This document shows, in pieces, positions 45,793 through 57,049 of a stretch of 64,000 nt of DNA. Location: positions 682,001 to 746,000 of the forward strand of contig JBBPFI010000004.1 in the NCBI GenBank assembly GCA_037974965.1, in the 5' to 3' direction. Each line of letters opens with the position of its first letter. Within the stretch, counting starts at the first letter, position 1. Under the pieces are notes generated by a model that was not told where the DNA came from, did not search any database, and was given only the letters and a program-made list of their open reading frames with translations. This DNA comes from Dacryopinax spathularia (taxonomy: Eukaryota > Basidiomycota > Dacrymycetes > Dacrymycetales > Dacrymycetaceae). The position numbers were made by a program, and so were the translations under genes.

Positions 45793-47085
45793 ATGGAAAG
45801 CGTCCCAAGCCCGCGCAGTGTCCAGCGAAGCGTACGATCAGGGAGCATCCGTACTGCACGCACCGTGCGCAGCCCTCCTCCCAATCCTGCTGGCCCGTCC
45901 CCAAGCGTACCGACAAGTGCGGCTCACACGGCCCATTCGAGGGCGTCTACTTTCCGGTCTGCGGTGCAGTACAGCCCTCCTGCCAGTCCAACGGGCAGTA
46001 TACGCACCATTCCGCGCGAAGCAAGCCTTCCATTAACCGAAGCGACCGAGCGACCGACGATCCTGTCATCCTGCAACCACTACCAAAATGGCCACCGCAC
46101 GTCCGAAGTCCTCGTAGCGGCCAATGGCAGCCGAGCCGAAAGTCCCGCAAGGACAGAGCCTTACCAGCCTTACCACCCATCACGACCGCTCTCTCAAGCG
46201 AGCCTGCTCAGCCAACAACAACATGAACCGGAAGAACCCTCTCCTCCCGCCTTCGACGTCCCGCCCGTCTTCCTTGATCCGACGGCGGACGTCCTGCTCA
46301 AATCGTCCGACAACGTCTTCTTCCGCGTGCATCGGATCGTGCTCATGCTAGGCTCGACGCACTTCAAGCGCGCCTTGCTTGACCCGCCAGTTTCGGACAA
46401 GCACGTAACTCCTGTGAATTGGGACGAACCGGCCAGTACGGTGTCTGCGCTCTTGTATCGGCTGTATCCGATTGCCAAGCCCGAGATTGACGACCTGGAT
46501 CATCTGATTGCGCTGGCGATCGCGGCGCACAAATGCGGGATGGAAGGGGTCCTAATCGAGCTTGAGGCGATCTTGGTCAAATCGAAGTTCCTTGATGCAC
46601 GACCTCTTGCGGTGTATAACGTTGCCTGTCGCCTGGACCTGACCGACGTGAAAAGACAAGCCGCGCGACGCCTGGTCGAGCTACACGACCCGCTCGACCA
46701 CGTCCTCCGCCCCGACGCAGTCGGCCTCTCCGCACTAGACTTCATAGCCCTCTGCGACCTGCGCAAAAAGCGTATCGCATACTGCATGGACGCGTTCGAC
46801 AACCGGTTCCCCCCCGTCTGCGTCCACCTCCAAGGCCTGTCCTACGGCCCGTGGTACGAGATCGTCCGGTCGAGACTGGCGAGGAATCCGAGCGCGTCGG
46901 TATTGGTGTCGTTGTTGGATTTGTCGGACGCGTTTGAAGAACGCGTGTTTGGCTGTGGGGACGAGGAGTGCAGCAGTTCGTTTAGCTGGTCGCAGGTGTC
47001 GTTGCTGAAGGAAGAGCTTACCGATCCGAATCGCTTTATTGGCAACGGTGTGCAAAATCGAAACTCTCCTCGTGCGTTTTGCTGA
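45793..47085 (+). CDS. BTB/POZ domain protein with long N-terminus
   Basis: A single-exon gene of 430 aa counted from the first ATG in frame at 45793. The first about 150 residues are Ser/Pro/Arg-rich and probably disordered. The BTB part starts AFDVPPVFLDPTADVLLKSS, then NVFFRVHRIVLMLGSTHFKR. The conserved helical part is LIALAIAAHKCGMEGVLIEL followed by ARPLAVYNVACRLDLTDVKR and LVELHDPLDHVLRPDAVGLS. The C-terminal region corresponds to that of the other copies but is divergent. It is a diverged paralogue of the copies at 18.3, 55.2 and 57.0 kb. Confidence 0.82.
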   Translation: MESVPSPRSVQRSVRSGSIRTARTVRSPPPNPAGPSPSVPTSAAHTAHSRASTFRSAVQYSPPASPTGSIRTIPREASLPLTEATERPTILSSCNHYQNGHRTSEVLVAANGSRAESPARTEPYQPYHPSRPLSQASLLSQQQHEPEEPSPPAFDVPPVFLDPTADVLLKSSDNVFFRVHRIVLMLGSTHFKRALLDPPVSDKHVTPVNWDEPASTVSALLYRLYPIAKPEIDDLDHLIALAIAAHKCGMEGVLIELEAILVKSKFLDARPLAVYNVACRLDLTDVKRQAARRLVELHDPLDHVLRPDAVGLSALDFIALCDLRKKRIAYCMDAFDNRFPPVCVHLQGLSYGPWYEIVRSRLARNPSASVLVSLLDLSDAFEERVFGCGDEECSSSFSWSQVSLLKEELTDPNRFIGNGVQNRNSPRAFC

Positions 47086-47536
47086 TTGTTCCCTAGAACC
47101 TTACCTATGAGGTGTCGCAGGATCATACACCTCCCAAAAAGCGCGAAAAGAGGGAACCGAGGTTGCAGGTCAACCTAGTCGGATCCGGTGCATGCACACT
47201 CTTCTCTCCATGCGGGGTCACTTGTTATGTTATTTATCGGTGTGAACCGCTCTTGGGTTGAATTGCAGGGTCTTGACGGATGGCATGTTGCAAAGACACG
47301 CTCCTGTACTCCCTCTTCCGCGTGTGGTCCCTGTTGCGACAAACTCCTTGTCCCTGGATCCGCATCGCCTGGGGTGTAAAGGCAACTCGACATAGATTGT
47401 AAGGAAGGGTTCGGCCGGATGGCCAGATTTGAGACTATACACAAAACGGGATAAACAACGGTAAGAGACCTTATGAAGAACAGTTGGCTCAACTGCTTTG
47501 GAGCCAACTGTGTTTGCGCGATTATGCGGATATTGC
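47086..47536. other. intergenic between convergent genes
   Basis: The spacer lies between the 3' ends of the BTB gene and the ADP/ATP carrier. No coding signal beyond short frames. Confidence 0.4.
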
Positions 47537-48953
47537 TCAGCCAGAGCCTGTTGGAAGAGGTCAGCTTTGCAGGTGAGCATTGACGAGGTGAACATACCGG
47601 CAGAGTAAACCTTGCCGAACATGAGCAACTGGAACTGGTCGTACAGCGGAAGAACCAGTCCTCCAGCGACGGCACGCAAGATATTGGCGCCCTACGTTCT
47701 TGTGAGTCAACAAATCTCGACAAGTTCTGACAATACGTACCGCGCCCTTGAAGAGGGACCTGAATCCCTCTTTCTCGATAATCTGCTTGGCAGCTGCCAA
47801 AGTCGACTTATAGTACACACCCGTTCCGGAGGTCATCATCATGCGACGACGGATGGTGTCGAGAGGGTAAGCGATGAAGCTCGCCACGTTTGTGACGGTC
47901 CAGCCAAGGGCGAAGGACGCCGCGAAGTTGTTCTCGAGAGACCCGGTCAGGATGAGTGGTTTAATCGAATCATAGGCACCGAAGCTGAAGGGCGACAGTC
48001 AGCACTGCACAAATAGGTGCTGCTGGTGACACTCACTAGGCACCGCGGTAGACGATGATACCGGCTAGCGAGGGCATGAAGCCACGGTAGAGACCGACAA
48101 TGCCATCGGTAGCAATCGTCTTGCGGTAGACGTCGAGAAGGCCGTTGAACTGCCTCTGGCCACCCTTGCCGCTCAGCTTGGCGTCGTTCGCGAGACGCGT
48201 ACGAGCATAGTCGAGCGAGTAGACAAAGAGCTGGGAGGTGGCACCGGCCGCTGCACCAGAAGCGACGTTTCCGCCGACCCACTTCCAGAAACCCTCAGAG
48301 CGCTTGTAGTTGAAGAGCGACTTGTAATAGTCCTCTGTGCGTCGCGTCAGAATTGATTTCTAGGTTCTCACGTGACTTTACGTACTGAATGCGAAGTTCA
48401 GGGCCTGGGTGGGGAAGTAACGGATGACGTTCGCGCCATTCCCACGCCAGAAGGCAATGAAGCCTTCTTCGTTGTACGTCCTCATGGTGCAGTCAATGAT
48501 TCCTTTATAAGGCCTGTCCAGGCGGCCTTGTTTAATCTAGCGATTCGTGTGAGCGGGAACGTGTCGTGCAGGTCGGGAGATCATACCATTTCATCTTGAT
48601 TCTGAATCAAGAGCTTGATACGCTCAATAGGAGCTGCGACGGTCTTTCCAATGGCCTGCATGACATTCGTAAGGCGACGACGTTCGCTTTCAGGGACCTG
48701 CACGTACAGCCGCCACACCGCCCATGAGGAAGTCGGCTGTTCAAAAACGCATTCGTCAACAACAGTTTCATTACCCTGCCTTGCGCTGTCACTCACTCGC
48801 AAAGTCCTTGGGCGACTTGGCTCTTTGCTTAATTTCCTTGACTTGTTCCTTAGCCAAGGTTCCGGCCTCCAGGGCCTTGTCCTTAGCAACAGCGGCGGTG
48901 TCAGCCACCGCCTGCTTAGCATCCTTTCCCTTGTCGGGACCGGTAGCGCTCAT
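47537..48953 (-). CDS. mitochondrial ADP/ATP carrier
   Basis: Mitochondrial carrier family protein that exchanges ADP and ATP across the inner membrane. The defining RRRMMM motif is in [20 protein letters not shown]. Other carrier repeats are [36 protein letters not shown] and [20 protein letters not shown]. It reads leftward from the ATG at 48951-48953 through several short introns. I place the last intron at 47548-47597, so the protein ends KVYSAGSG with TGA at 47537-47539; without that splice the frame would run on into unrelated sequence. The N-terminus is Lys/Ala-rich and longer than in yeast carriers. Confidence 0.92.
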
Positions 48954-49732
48954 GCTGGGCAGAAGCAGAAAGTAGAGAAAAAAAAACTGAGTGGTGCGTG
49001 AGTATCTCTTGATGACATGGCCATGCTGGACCCTGCGGCCCTTTTATGTCGACATAGGAGGACCAGCGTGCTCGTTCCAGAAGGTCGACATAGGAGTACC
49101 GGTCGTAGTTGGCCGTGGTACCGCTCAGTTACGGAGAGACAACCCGTGGTATACCGACATTGGATCCGAGCCTTCCCGGCGGGGACCCTGTCCTCTCCGC
49201 GAAAGCATATGACGCTACAAAGAAACACAGCCCCCTCGGGGCCTAATGACGGTGCTTGGAACGCTATCTGAGCCAATAATAACATATCTAGCTCATCGGT
49301 ATCAGATTCGGCCTTCAGAGCTACCGAAATTGAAGTGCTCACTTGTGCTCAGTGTATTAGCTAAGCTCAGCTTGGCTCGTACCACCCTGCAAACCCACGC
49401 GCGACCCTCATTGAGTTCCACGCGCAACTCTAATCTCGGAGCCCCGAGAACTATCCGCGAGGAGCGCGCGCTCCTCAGTAGATACTCGTGCACAACCGCG
49501 ACGGGAGTCGGCGAGGTCCCACTTTGCACGCGTTCTGATATGTTGGAGTTTTGACCAGTGCCTGATCTTGACGGTCCGTGACGGTCCGCCAGCTACTTTT
49601 ACTAAGTAGGTACGTAAGCAGCGCGTTGGAAGAGCCAGAAAATGAAAAGCTCGCACGAAGCTCTTAAGAACGCTCCAACATCAAAGCGAGACTTGCTTGC
49701 GTTCGAAGCCCAACAGCCCGGCAGGAGAAGTC
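48954..49732. other. intergenic, no gene seen
   Basis: Upstream of the carrier and downstream of the cyclase gene. It contains two copies of GTCGACATAGGAG about 36 bp apart (near 49047 and 49083) and a short tandem GACGGTCCG pair near 49571-49588. No gene. Confidence 0.4.
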
Positions 49733-50389
49733 CTACGACCTCCAGGCAAACGCGCGAACAGGAGAACCATCGCAGCCAGACAATCGAAGCGGAACGACAC
49801 TGATAGTCCACTCGCCCTGCTGGATAGCAGCCAGATTATTGAGATTCTCCACGATAACGCCTCCCTGGCCAAGAACCACCTCATGCGCTCCAAAGTCGTG
49901 CGCGCTGCCATCCAGCGCCGTCATATCCGGAGAGAGCGTATCGATTCCTATGACCCTGACTCCTCGGTTCATGATTTCCCTTGCTGCCGCAGCTGAGAGG
50001 TACGGATGGTCGAAGTACGCTTCGCTGCCCCAGTGCTTGGACCAGTCCGTCCGTATAAGAACGATGTTTCCCGGCTTCATCAGATCCTCGAAAATGGCCA
50101 GATCGTCCCACCCAATGATCGCTCTCGCGCCCTTGTAGGACATATCTAGCACCACCGCCTGGCCAATGAACGTCTCGATAGGCAGCTCGTCGATCTTCTT
50201 CCCATTTCCGAAGAAGTGGTAGGGAGCGTCGACATGTGTGCCGGTGTGACTGCCTAGCTGGAGGTGCTGGACGTTGAAGCCGTCTTTGGAGACTTCGGCG
50301 GCTGGGTAGCAGTGGAAGTGCGGGTCGCCGGGGTAGATAGGCATGCCTTCTTCTAAAGGCTGCGAGAGGTCGACGATTTCCTTCATCAT
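49733..50389 (-). CDS. metal-dependent cyclase / kynurenine-formamidase-like hydrolase
   Basis: An uninterrupted gene of 218 aa. It starts MMKEIVDLSQPLEEGMPIYP and has the family metal-binding motif HTGTHVDAPYHF (HxGTHxDxPxH) near residues 47-58. Later conserved parts are GNIVLIRTDWSKHWGSEAYF and VRVIGIDTLSPDMTALDG. A C-terminal Glu-containing segment, AHEVVLGQGGVIVENLNNLA, is also typical. The family hydrolyses amide or ester bonds of cyclic or acyl substrates; bacterial members include N-formylkynurenine formamidase. Substrate here is unknown. Confidence 0.85.
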   Translation of the reverse strand: MMKEIVDLSQPLEEGMPIYPGDPHFHCYPAAEVSKDGFNVQHLQLGSHTGTHVDAPYHFFGNGKKIDELPIETFIGQAVVLDMSYKGARAIIGWDDLAIFEDLMKPGNIVLIRTDWSKHWGSEAYFDHPYLSAAAAREIMNRGVRVIGIDTLSPDMTALDGSAHDFGAHEVVLGQGGVIVENLNNLAAIQQGEWTISVVPLRLSGCDGSPVRAFAWRS

Positions 50390-50632
50390 TCGGCTTCGCA
50401 GAACGGCCGGTCAGGTAACAGCAATAAAATATGTAGCAAAGTGATCGTAGTCCCACTGTCGTACAAGTTATCGTACTGATTGTTAACCCCGGCTCAACAA
50501 CTTCGATGACCGTGGCACATTCATGTCGGAAGCATTTTCCCTAACAAGGCTCCCACTCCGATCCCAGCTGCCCTGCACATCGAGCTCGTCCATCATCTCC
50601 GGATCCTCGCACACCTTGTGCCCAACCTCAGG

Positions 50633-51378
50633 ATGGGAGCCGACCAATCCAAGCCGTCCCCAGAGGACGAAAAGGTCGTCTACGGCGACCAATCATCAAG
50701 CGTAAACGTACGTCTCTCCCCTTCACCTTCTCCCTTTCTCCTCCCCTCGCTCCTGAAACATCGCGGGCTAACGTCCAGACAGTTCTCCGCCGACCTCCTT
50801 TCCCACCTCTCTGATGCCGCCTCATCCCCCACCCCCACACCCGAGCGACAAGAAACGCTCGACGCACACGTTCGTGCCCGCATTTCCGCCGAGCTCCAAC
50901 GACTCCAAGCAGAAGAGGAAGAAGTACGAGCCGAGATCGAGCGCACACTCGAGAAAGAGAACCTTGACCGTGAGGCCGCCGCTTCCTCCTCCGGCGACGG
51001 AGAGACTGGTGAAGGTGTGAGGGGAGTGCACGCGCAGATATTGGAGAGGGATATGGAAGAGCTTAGGAAGAAAGTCGAGAAGTTCGAGAGTGCTAAGGCG
51101 ATGCGTGGGCAAGGGAGGGAGGAGGTGAAGCAGAAACAGGAGGCGCTGGTGGAGTGTTATAGGTGCGTTTCCGTCCGGCTCCGTATATGAGTGCTTAACT
51201 GGGGGGATGCTGACTGGATTTTAGGCATAACCAGACACGACCGTTAGACTGCTGGAGAGAGGTGGACGACTTCAAGGCGTCTGTTGCGCGACTAGAGGAG
51301 GTACGTCTATTATTGCCTACGACATCTGCGTCATGCGCTGACCAGCTTGTGCAGCAATACATCCGATCCTTCCAATAG
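50633..51378 (+). CDS. MIC19: MICOS subunit Mic19
   Basis: Four exons (50633-50707, 50783-51162, 51225-51300, 51355-51378) join in frame. The N-terminus MGADQSKPSPEDEKVVYGDQ carries the Gly-2 of Mic19 proteins, which can be myristoylated. A coiled-coil middle (ERDMEELRKKVEKFESAKAM) follows. The C-terminus contains CYRHNQTRPLDC, a CX10C motif as in yeast Mic19/Aim13, and ends LEEQYIRSFQ. Mic19 is part of the MICOS complex that holds crista junctions. The first intron length is a multiple of three, so retention would also keep the frame open. Confidence 0.82.
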
Positions 51379-52162
51379 TCTGTATATAACCTAGAGCATT
51401 GTACACTGCGGCTTTGTTGGGACCGCATAAAACCCTCGCATACACCCTGCGAGACAAGCTAATGGATCTTATTTCTGATCCTGCCCGTCGGTGACCGCTG
51501 GCCGCATCTGCGCCCCACAACGCACCGTCATGGAATCTTTGGATTCGAGCCAAACTGGCGATTCAGATAAACATTGTTACATCATAACGAGCGGCGAACC
51601 CCCGCCCCTGCATATATCTGCAAAGACAGGGAAAACACGACACGAACGACAACATTCGAAAGCCTCAGCGACAGCAGAGGGTAAGATACATATGTAAATC
51701 ATTGAAAGAAAGGAAAACGAATCGGGCATCTAGCCTGTATCCGGCCCTTGTAGGGGTGAAGAATGGGATATCAACAGTAGGTGGGGTGTACCGTAAGAAT
51801 TGTATATGAAGTTCGAGTGACTGAAGGATAATCGGAAAATCGGAAAAGTTGTCATAACGTGTAGGCAGGCGGAGGGGGATATATCGTCCATGAGAGGGAG
51901 CTTGATCGTTTGATCTCGGTTCTCGGCTTGGAGATGCGAGCAAGGGTTGAGGGTTGAGGAAGGGAGCGAGCGGCGTCTTGGGAAAGGCAGGGAGAGAGGA
52001 GTTCGTCGAGAGCAAGGAAACAGACCGAAAGAGCCAGAGGAGAATAACAACACAACCAGCGAAAAAACAGCCCTTTCCACAGGCGCACTGACTCCTACAC
52101 CTTCCAGAAATCGAGGTCGTCAACCGAGAGACGCAAAGAAAACGAGTCGCGTCTTTGGAGGG
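51379..52162. other. intergenic between convergent genes
   Basis: A 0.8-kb spacer. Only short frames without family resemblance occur on either strand. Confidence 0.35.
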
Positions 52163-53824
52163 CTAGGCGTGCTGGTGCCCTTCCGCATACCCATCATACG
52201 CCAACCCTTCCCCCACACTCCCACTCTCGCTCCCCACCCGACTCCCACGCCAGATCATCTCGTCCTCCCCAACATCCCTCACCTCCCTCGCGTCCCTCGC
52301 AGCTCCCGGCTGCCAGCCCGGTCTGAGCCCACCCGCACCCATCTGGGCAGCTATATGCGCTGGGAACGTGGCAGAGCGAGGTGAGCGAGATGAGCGCGAA
52401 GAACGTTTTGAGTTTGGTGAGGTTGGAGATGTTGGAGAGGCTGGAGATGGGGGCGATACGGGTGCGTAGGGTGAGACGGGTACGGGGTAAGCCTCTGCTT
52501 CCCACCCTTGTTCCTCCCCATCCCTCGGCGAGCTAAGAGAGCCAGGAACACTAACAGCGCTCAACCGATTCACCCGACCCTCCGCCTCCGCTTGTGTGAG
52601 GAGGGAGAGGTTTGGTGTGGGGGTCGTAGCTGCCGCATGGAGCGCTACGAGTGAGGGGGGCACTTTGGTGTTGATTGGTGTTTTGCGCAGGAAGGGAGGG
52701 GTTGGGGGGGATGTGCGGGTTGTTGGGTTTTGAGGAGGGGAGGATGGAGGTGGGGATGTGCGGGAGACGGTGGGAGGGGATGTGGGAGATGTGCGGGAGA
52801 CAGTTGGTGGGGAGGAAGGGCTGCTTCGCGAGCTGGCGGTGGTGGCGCTCTTGCTTAGTTCTGGGGTCCTCACTCCTGCCGCTGCGGCTGCAACAGCAGC
52901 AGGAACGGGAGTCGGAGTCGGAGCAGGGGAAGGTGATGGATCTCTCGAGGCTGTAAAGCTCTCTCCTTGACTCAGCGGGCTGGGTCTATAACTCCCCGAG
53001 CCCGATCCAGAACGCATATGCGTGTGTGAAGCGGCGAGCGCCGCCTCTCGTCTTCTTGAGCTTGCTGGTGCCGGTCGGAAAGGGCTTTTATCCGGTCTAT
53101 CAGGTGAGCGAACGCGCGGTTTCTCTTGCTCTTGCTCCTCCGTAGGTGGGGTAACGACCACAGTCGTCTTCCCCGTCCCGTGGCGCATAGCAGAAGCGGG
53201 AGGAGCGTGTTTCGGCAGAGTTGGGATGCTGTGGGAAGAAGACTTGGGAGAGACGATCTCGAATGATACGGTCTTGCCGTCTCTCGTCAGGAAGGATGAG
53301 CCGGTCGAGGAGGAGATGTGTTTCATTGATGGCCGAGTGGGCTTCTTGGAGGCGCGGTCTTGGGACTGACGCTGTGCAGGCGGGTCAGCATACTTCCTTG
53401 CTTCTGACGGCGAGAGCAACTCGAAGTCACGGGCAAAAAGACGATGGGAAGGTAGGACGTTTTTCACAGGAAGGTGGAAAGAGGGGAATGAATGGGTACA
53501 AAATAATGGGACAGCACGCACCTTCTTCTCCCTTTCGCGTCTCTTGATCGCCCTACCCCACCAGACCCAAGCCACCACTACCAGCACAACAATAGCCATC
53601 CCACCCAACGCCCCACCAACGATAGCCCCGATAGGGATCTGGTTCCCTCCTCCTCCCGAACTACTCGCTGCGCCCGTTGGTCCTATTTGATAGGTGACGG
53701 TGACGACTGATTGCTGTGCCGGCGGGGCTGCCGTCGCGGAGGGATTGGTGAGGAGGGACTGGGAGTCCGTAGGTGAAGAGAGGGAGTCGGTGGCTGTCCC
53801 GCCTACAGAGGCGGGGGCGGACAT
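52163..53824 (-). CDS. single-pass membrane protein with long Ser/Pro-rich tail
   Basis: Read leftward from the ATG at 53824. The N-terminus is Ser/Thr-rich and extracellular-like (MSAPASVGGTATDSLSSPTD). One membrane segment follows, GAIVGGALGGMAIVVLVVVA, closed by the basic stop-transfer RAIKRREREKK. The long cytosolic part is Ser/Pro/Thr-rich, with short repeats of SPPTVSRTSP. The layout resembles Mid2-like surface sensors in basidiomycetes, but no enzyme or sensor domain is recognisable. An intron just after the basic stop-transfer segment (near 53400-53525) is likely, because a GTGCGT donor is present there and the frame between has a different character. Without it the product would be 553 aa. 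Confidence 0.6.
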   Translation of the reverse strand: MSAPASVGGTATDSLSSPTDSQSLLTNPSATAAPPAQQSVVTVTYQIGPTGAASSSGGGGNQIPIGAIVGGALGGMAIVVLVVVAWVWWGRAIKRREREKKVRAVPLFCTHSFPSFHLPVKNVLPSHRLFARDFELLSPSEARKYADPPAQRQSQDRASKKPTRPSMKHISSSTGSSFLTRDGKTVSFEIVSPKSSSHSIPTLPKHAPPASAMRHGTGKTTVVVTPPTEEQEQEKPRVRSPDRPDKSPFRPAPASSRRREAALAASHTHMRSGSGSGSYRPSPLSQGESFTASRDPSPSPAPTPTPVPAAVAAAAAGVRTPELSKSATTASSRSSPSSPPTVSRTSPTSPPTVSRTSPPPSSPPQNPTTRTSPPTPPFLRKTPINTKVPPSLVALHAAATTPTPNLSLLTQAEAEGRVNRLSAVSVPGSLSSPRDGEEQGWEAEAYPVPVSPYAPVSPPSPASPTSPTSPNSKRSSRSSRSPRSATFPAHIAAQMGAGGLRPGWQPGAARDAREVRDVGEDEMIWRGSRVGSESGSVGEGLAYDGYAEGHQHA

Positions 53825-55242
53825 CGTTGTTCACTAGGTTCGGGTATGGGTATAGTGGTCGTACGAGGGAGAGATGGTGAGGGTGGAGGCAAAAGAGTGA
53901 CTAGCAATGAAGGAGCACGAGACGGCGAGGAGTGCGAGAGTAAGCAGGTAAGAGTTGTGGCTGCTGCTGTGGCGAGGCGGGTGGGTGAAACGGCGATGCG
54001 GGCCGCGCTGCGGACGGCGAAGTCGAAATGGGGGACGACCAAACGGGGACACCGGGCAAAGACGACACACGATAACCCTGCAGGCTTGTAGCAAGGGGGA
54101 TAATACACCAGCAGCAAAGGGGTTGGAAGGGGAGGCGAAGGGGGTGTAAGGGCGCACAACGGCCGCACCTCCGAGCGCATCGGCCCCCCTTGCTCCCCTT
54201 CCGTCTGGAATCAATCAATGTTTGGCTCCGATGCACCGCCTCATCCGAAGGAACATTGCGCGCGGCATTTGCGCCTCTTACATGCGGTCGTCGTCGTCGT
54301 CAACATACTCTAACCGGCCAGGGGCGATTATTCCGGCACGGAAGGTGTGGTATGTAGGAAATGGAGAAGTTGCCGTAATGGCATGCAACAAGAATGCTGT
54401 AAGCTGGTCTGCGCACCGTTACGGCTTCAGTATTGGGTCTCACCTCGGTCTGCAGAATAGTGTTACCGCGGAAGATGCCGTGTTGCAGCCACCAACAGCG
54501 TGATGCGCCCGAAGCGTGAAACAAAAGCTGGGTAGGGGATCGACCGCATCATTCCCCTGCTGCTCGTCGCCACAGTACCAACTCACATCGCGACTCCTCA
54601 ACGACGCGCCGAAATGTCTGCATGTTCGTGAGTTAATTGGCGGAGGATGCTCTCTTAACGCTGATGGCAAAAGTAGGCTCACTATTCGTCTGCCCGATAG
54701 GAGGAAACGGCCGATGAGGAACACCGCCACTGATACCCTCGGCCCGACGAGGGGTCTGTCTCGGAGCTTGGTCGATGTTGGCCTCTGCCATCATGCTCCA
54801 ATCCACCATCCGGCTCGAAGCTAAGATGTGGAGGGATCGGGCGCGGTACGTTCTGTGTTGAGAACCGGCCGATATCCGGTCCTTTCTGCGCGAGCGGCAC
54901 TCCCAACATTCACTCGTTTACTCTTCTGAATATTCCTGAGCGAATGGGAAACGAAGCCCTCGGCGGGAGCCCAATTATGATCGAGCATCTTTGGCAGCAA
55001 ACAACTTGCTGTCCATACAACTTGCACGATTCATCTCGACTTCTCGGACGTGAAGAGTGCTGCGAAGAAGAACCCCTTCGCTCTACTTCTCCGTCTTCGC
55101 GAACTCGGCCAGGGGCGCGCCTACCATCTACGGCGCGGTACGCACGAGGCAGTCCGCAACGCATATATCACACCAGCTCAGGACTCGAATCATCCCTCAG
55201 CAACCCTGCCTTATCTCCCTGTCCGTACTTGAGCTGTACGAA
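53825..55242. other. intergenic, no gene seen
   Basis: About 1.4 kb between divergent genes. Several short frames exist on both strands, none with recognisable similarity. This region should hold both promoters. I cannot exclude upstream exons of the following BTB gene. Confidence 0.35.
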
Positions 55243-56452
55243 ATGTCGTGGGCTCGGGCTGAGAGGCCTGCGTGGGAAATACTTGGTGAGTTATGGGTTT
55301 TCCAGTATTACTACATATCAGGTTGGGGTCGTTGGCTTACGATCCGAGCAGGAGAACAGTCGCGGCCGGCGTCCCGTGCGCCAACTATTGTGTCGTCCCG
55401 CCCGGTGTCCCGTGCAGCATCTCGTGCATATGATGCTTCACAACAGTTTTATGAAGAAGCAGAAGAGGTACCTGCGGCTGAGGAACCTAAGGCCGAGGAG
55501 CCTGTCGCTGAGGAGCCTGCGGCTGAGGAACCCGCCGCTGAGGAACCTGCCGCCGAGGAAGCTCCTGCAGTAGCAGGTGTACCGTACCCCGAAACATCCG
55601 AAGAGCCTCGCGCCCTTCTTGCGCCGACGCCACCACCGATACCCACGTTCGACGTCCCCGCGGCCTTTCTTGACCCAGCTGCAGACTTACTCCTAGAGTC
55701 GTCGGATGGGGTGCTGTTCAAAGTGTACAAACCGGTGCTGAGCCTCGCTTCGACCTTCTGGCGCGACCTATTCCTTCACGCTCGACCGGTCCGAGCGGAC
55801 GAAGGCAGGGACGCCCCGGTCCAATGGTCCGAGCCGGCGCAAACGATCACCGACCTGCTATACCGGATCTACCCAATCCCTAAGCCCGAGAAACTCACCA
55901 TCGACCGGCTCATCGCCCTCACGCTCGCTGCCGACAAATGGGGAATGGACGGAGTGCTGGAGTGGGCCCAGGTCGAGCTGCTCAAGCCCGAAAAACTTCG
56001 ACCGTCGTCCCCTGGCGGTGTTCAAGCTCGCATGCCGGCTCCAGCTTTCCGATCTGGAGAAACAAGCTTCTCGTCGGCTTGTGGAGCTGTACGACCCACT
56101 GGATGCCGATCTCCGACAGGACCTGCACGACCTCTCTGCATGGCAGCTCGTAAAACTCTGCGATCTTCGGCGGACCAGATGCTCCCGGTGCAGAGACGCG
56201 GTAGCGCAATGTTTCCCCAGCTATTGCAGGTGCGGCAATTCGATCTCGTACGATTCATGGAAGGACGACCTGGAGAAGGAACTTGTCCAGCACCCGAGCG
56301 CGACGAAGGTCCCTCTGTTTGGGACGATCGGTTCCAGCTTCCATGCCTCGTTCAGCTGCCGCAAAAGTCACCAGAATAATCACTCGTATCTCGTACAGAA
56401 CGGGCTTAGCGAACTGCGCACCATGCTGAATAGGGAATCTACCTGGTCCTAG
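55243..56452 (+). pseudogene. BTB/POZ gene with single-base frameshift
   Basis: A host BTB copy. Exon 1 starts MSWARAERPAWEIL at 55243; a short intron ending near 55352 leads into GEQSRPASRAPTIVSSRP. An Ala/Glu/Pro repeat (EEPAA units, 55480-55570) precedes the BTB part FDVPAAFLDPAADLLLESSD. Similarity runs in one frame to KPEK near 55995, then continues in the next frame as RPLAVFKLACRLQLSDLEKQ through to NRESTWS and TAG at 56452. The shift falls at a run of five A (about 55991-55995). Read with four A, the protein gives PENFDRRPLAV, matching PENFCQRPLGI of the 18.3-kb copy. So either one base is extra in this assembly or the gene broke very recently. Everything else in it is well conserved. 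Confidence 0.75.
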
Positions 56453-57049
56453 GTGCTGCCATTACGTACGGGGGTCTCGCCAAACGCCTATGAGCGTTCA
56501 TAGTGCTGACGTCTCTGTTTAGTGCTATATACGGCATGTTCTGGTGCTAGTAGGGAAGCGCCGTGTCGATGGTGGAAAAACAACGAGGTATCTCGTCGGA
56601 TCCTACCTAGTGTAATCACCATGCATATCATAAGACTGTCGTCTGCACGCCCGCATTTCGGGCGGTGTCGTGCTGCTCGTGCTTGCCAGCGATAGCTCGC
56701 AACTGCAGATCCACCTTATCGGGTCCTTGATGGAGTAGAGAAGCTTCTTTGATGTGAAGAGTGACACCGGAGCCAAATTGTTCCTTCGCGAAGAAAGGAG
56801 CTGAAGGGTGCAGGCAGAGGCATGGCATCAATGAGGCCTATCCACGACCTCTATATCGCCAAGGCTGCACTCCCTGCGTCGGCCTTTGTTTCTTGTCTCC
56901 TGTCGATAACCTGCCACTACAGACTCGCTATGTCCTTCAGTGCGCCGCCTGCTTACTACTCACTCAGAAGACCATATGTTTGACGCATTCATGCAGATGT
57001 CGACGAACACTCCTCGGAAGGGGAAGGCGTTCACGTAGAAGCCACCTCG
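56453..57049. other. intergenic between tandem BTB copies
   Basis: A 0.6-kb spacer that should hold the promoter of the second BTB gene. An upstream exon of that gene could be hidden here. No other signal. Confidence 0.35.

Noticed and set aside
52675-52970. Gly/Arg-rich plus-strand frames
   Set aside because: They are the complement of the Ser/Pro/Thr repeats of the membrane protein on the minus strand.
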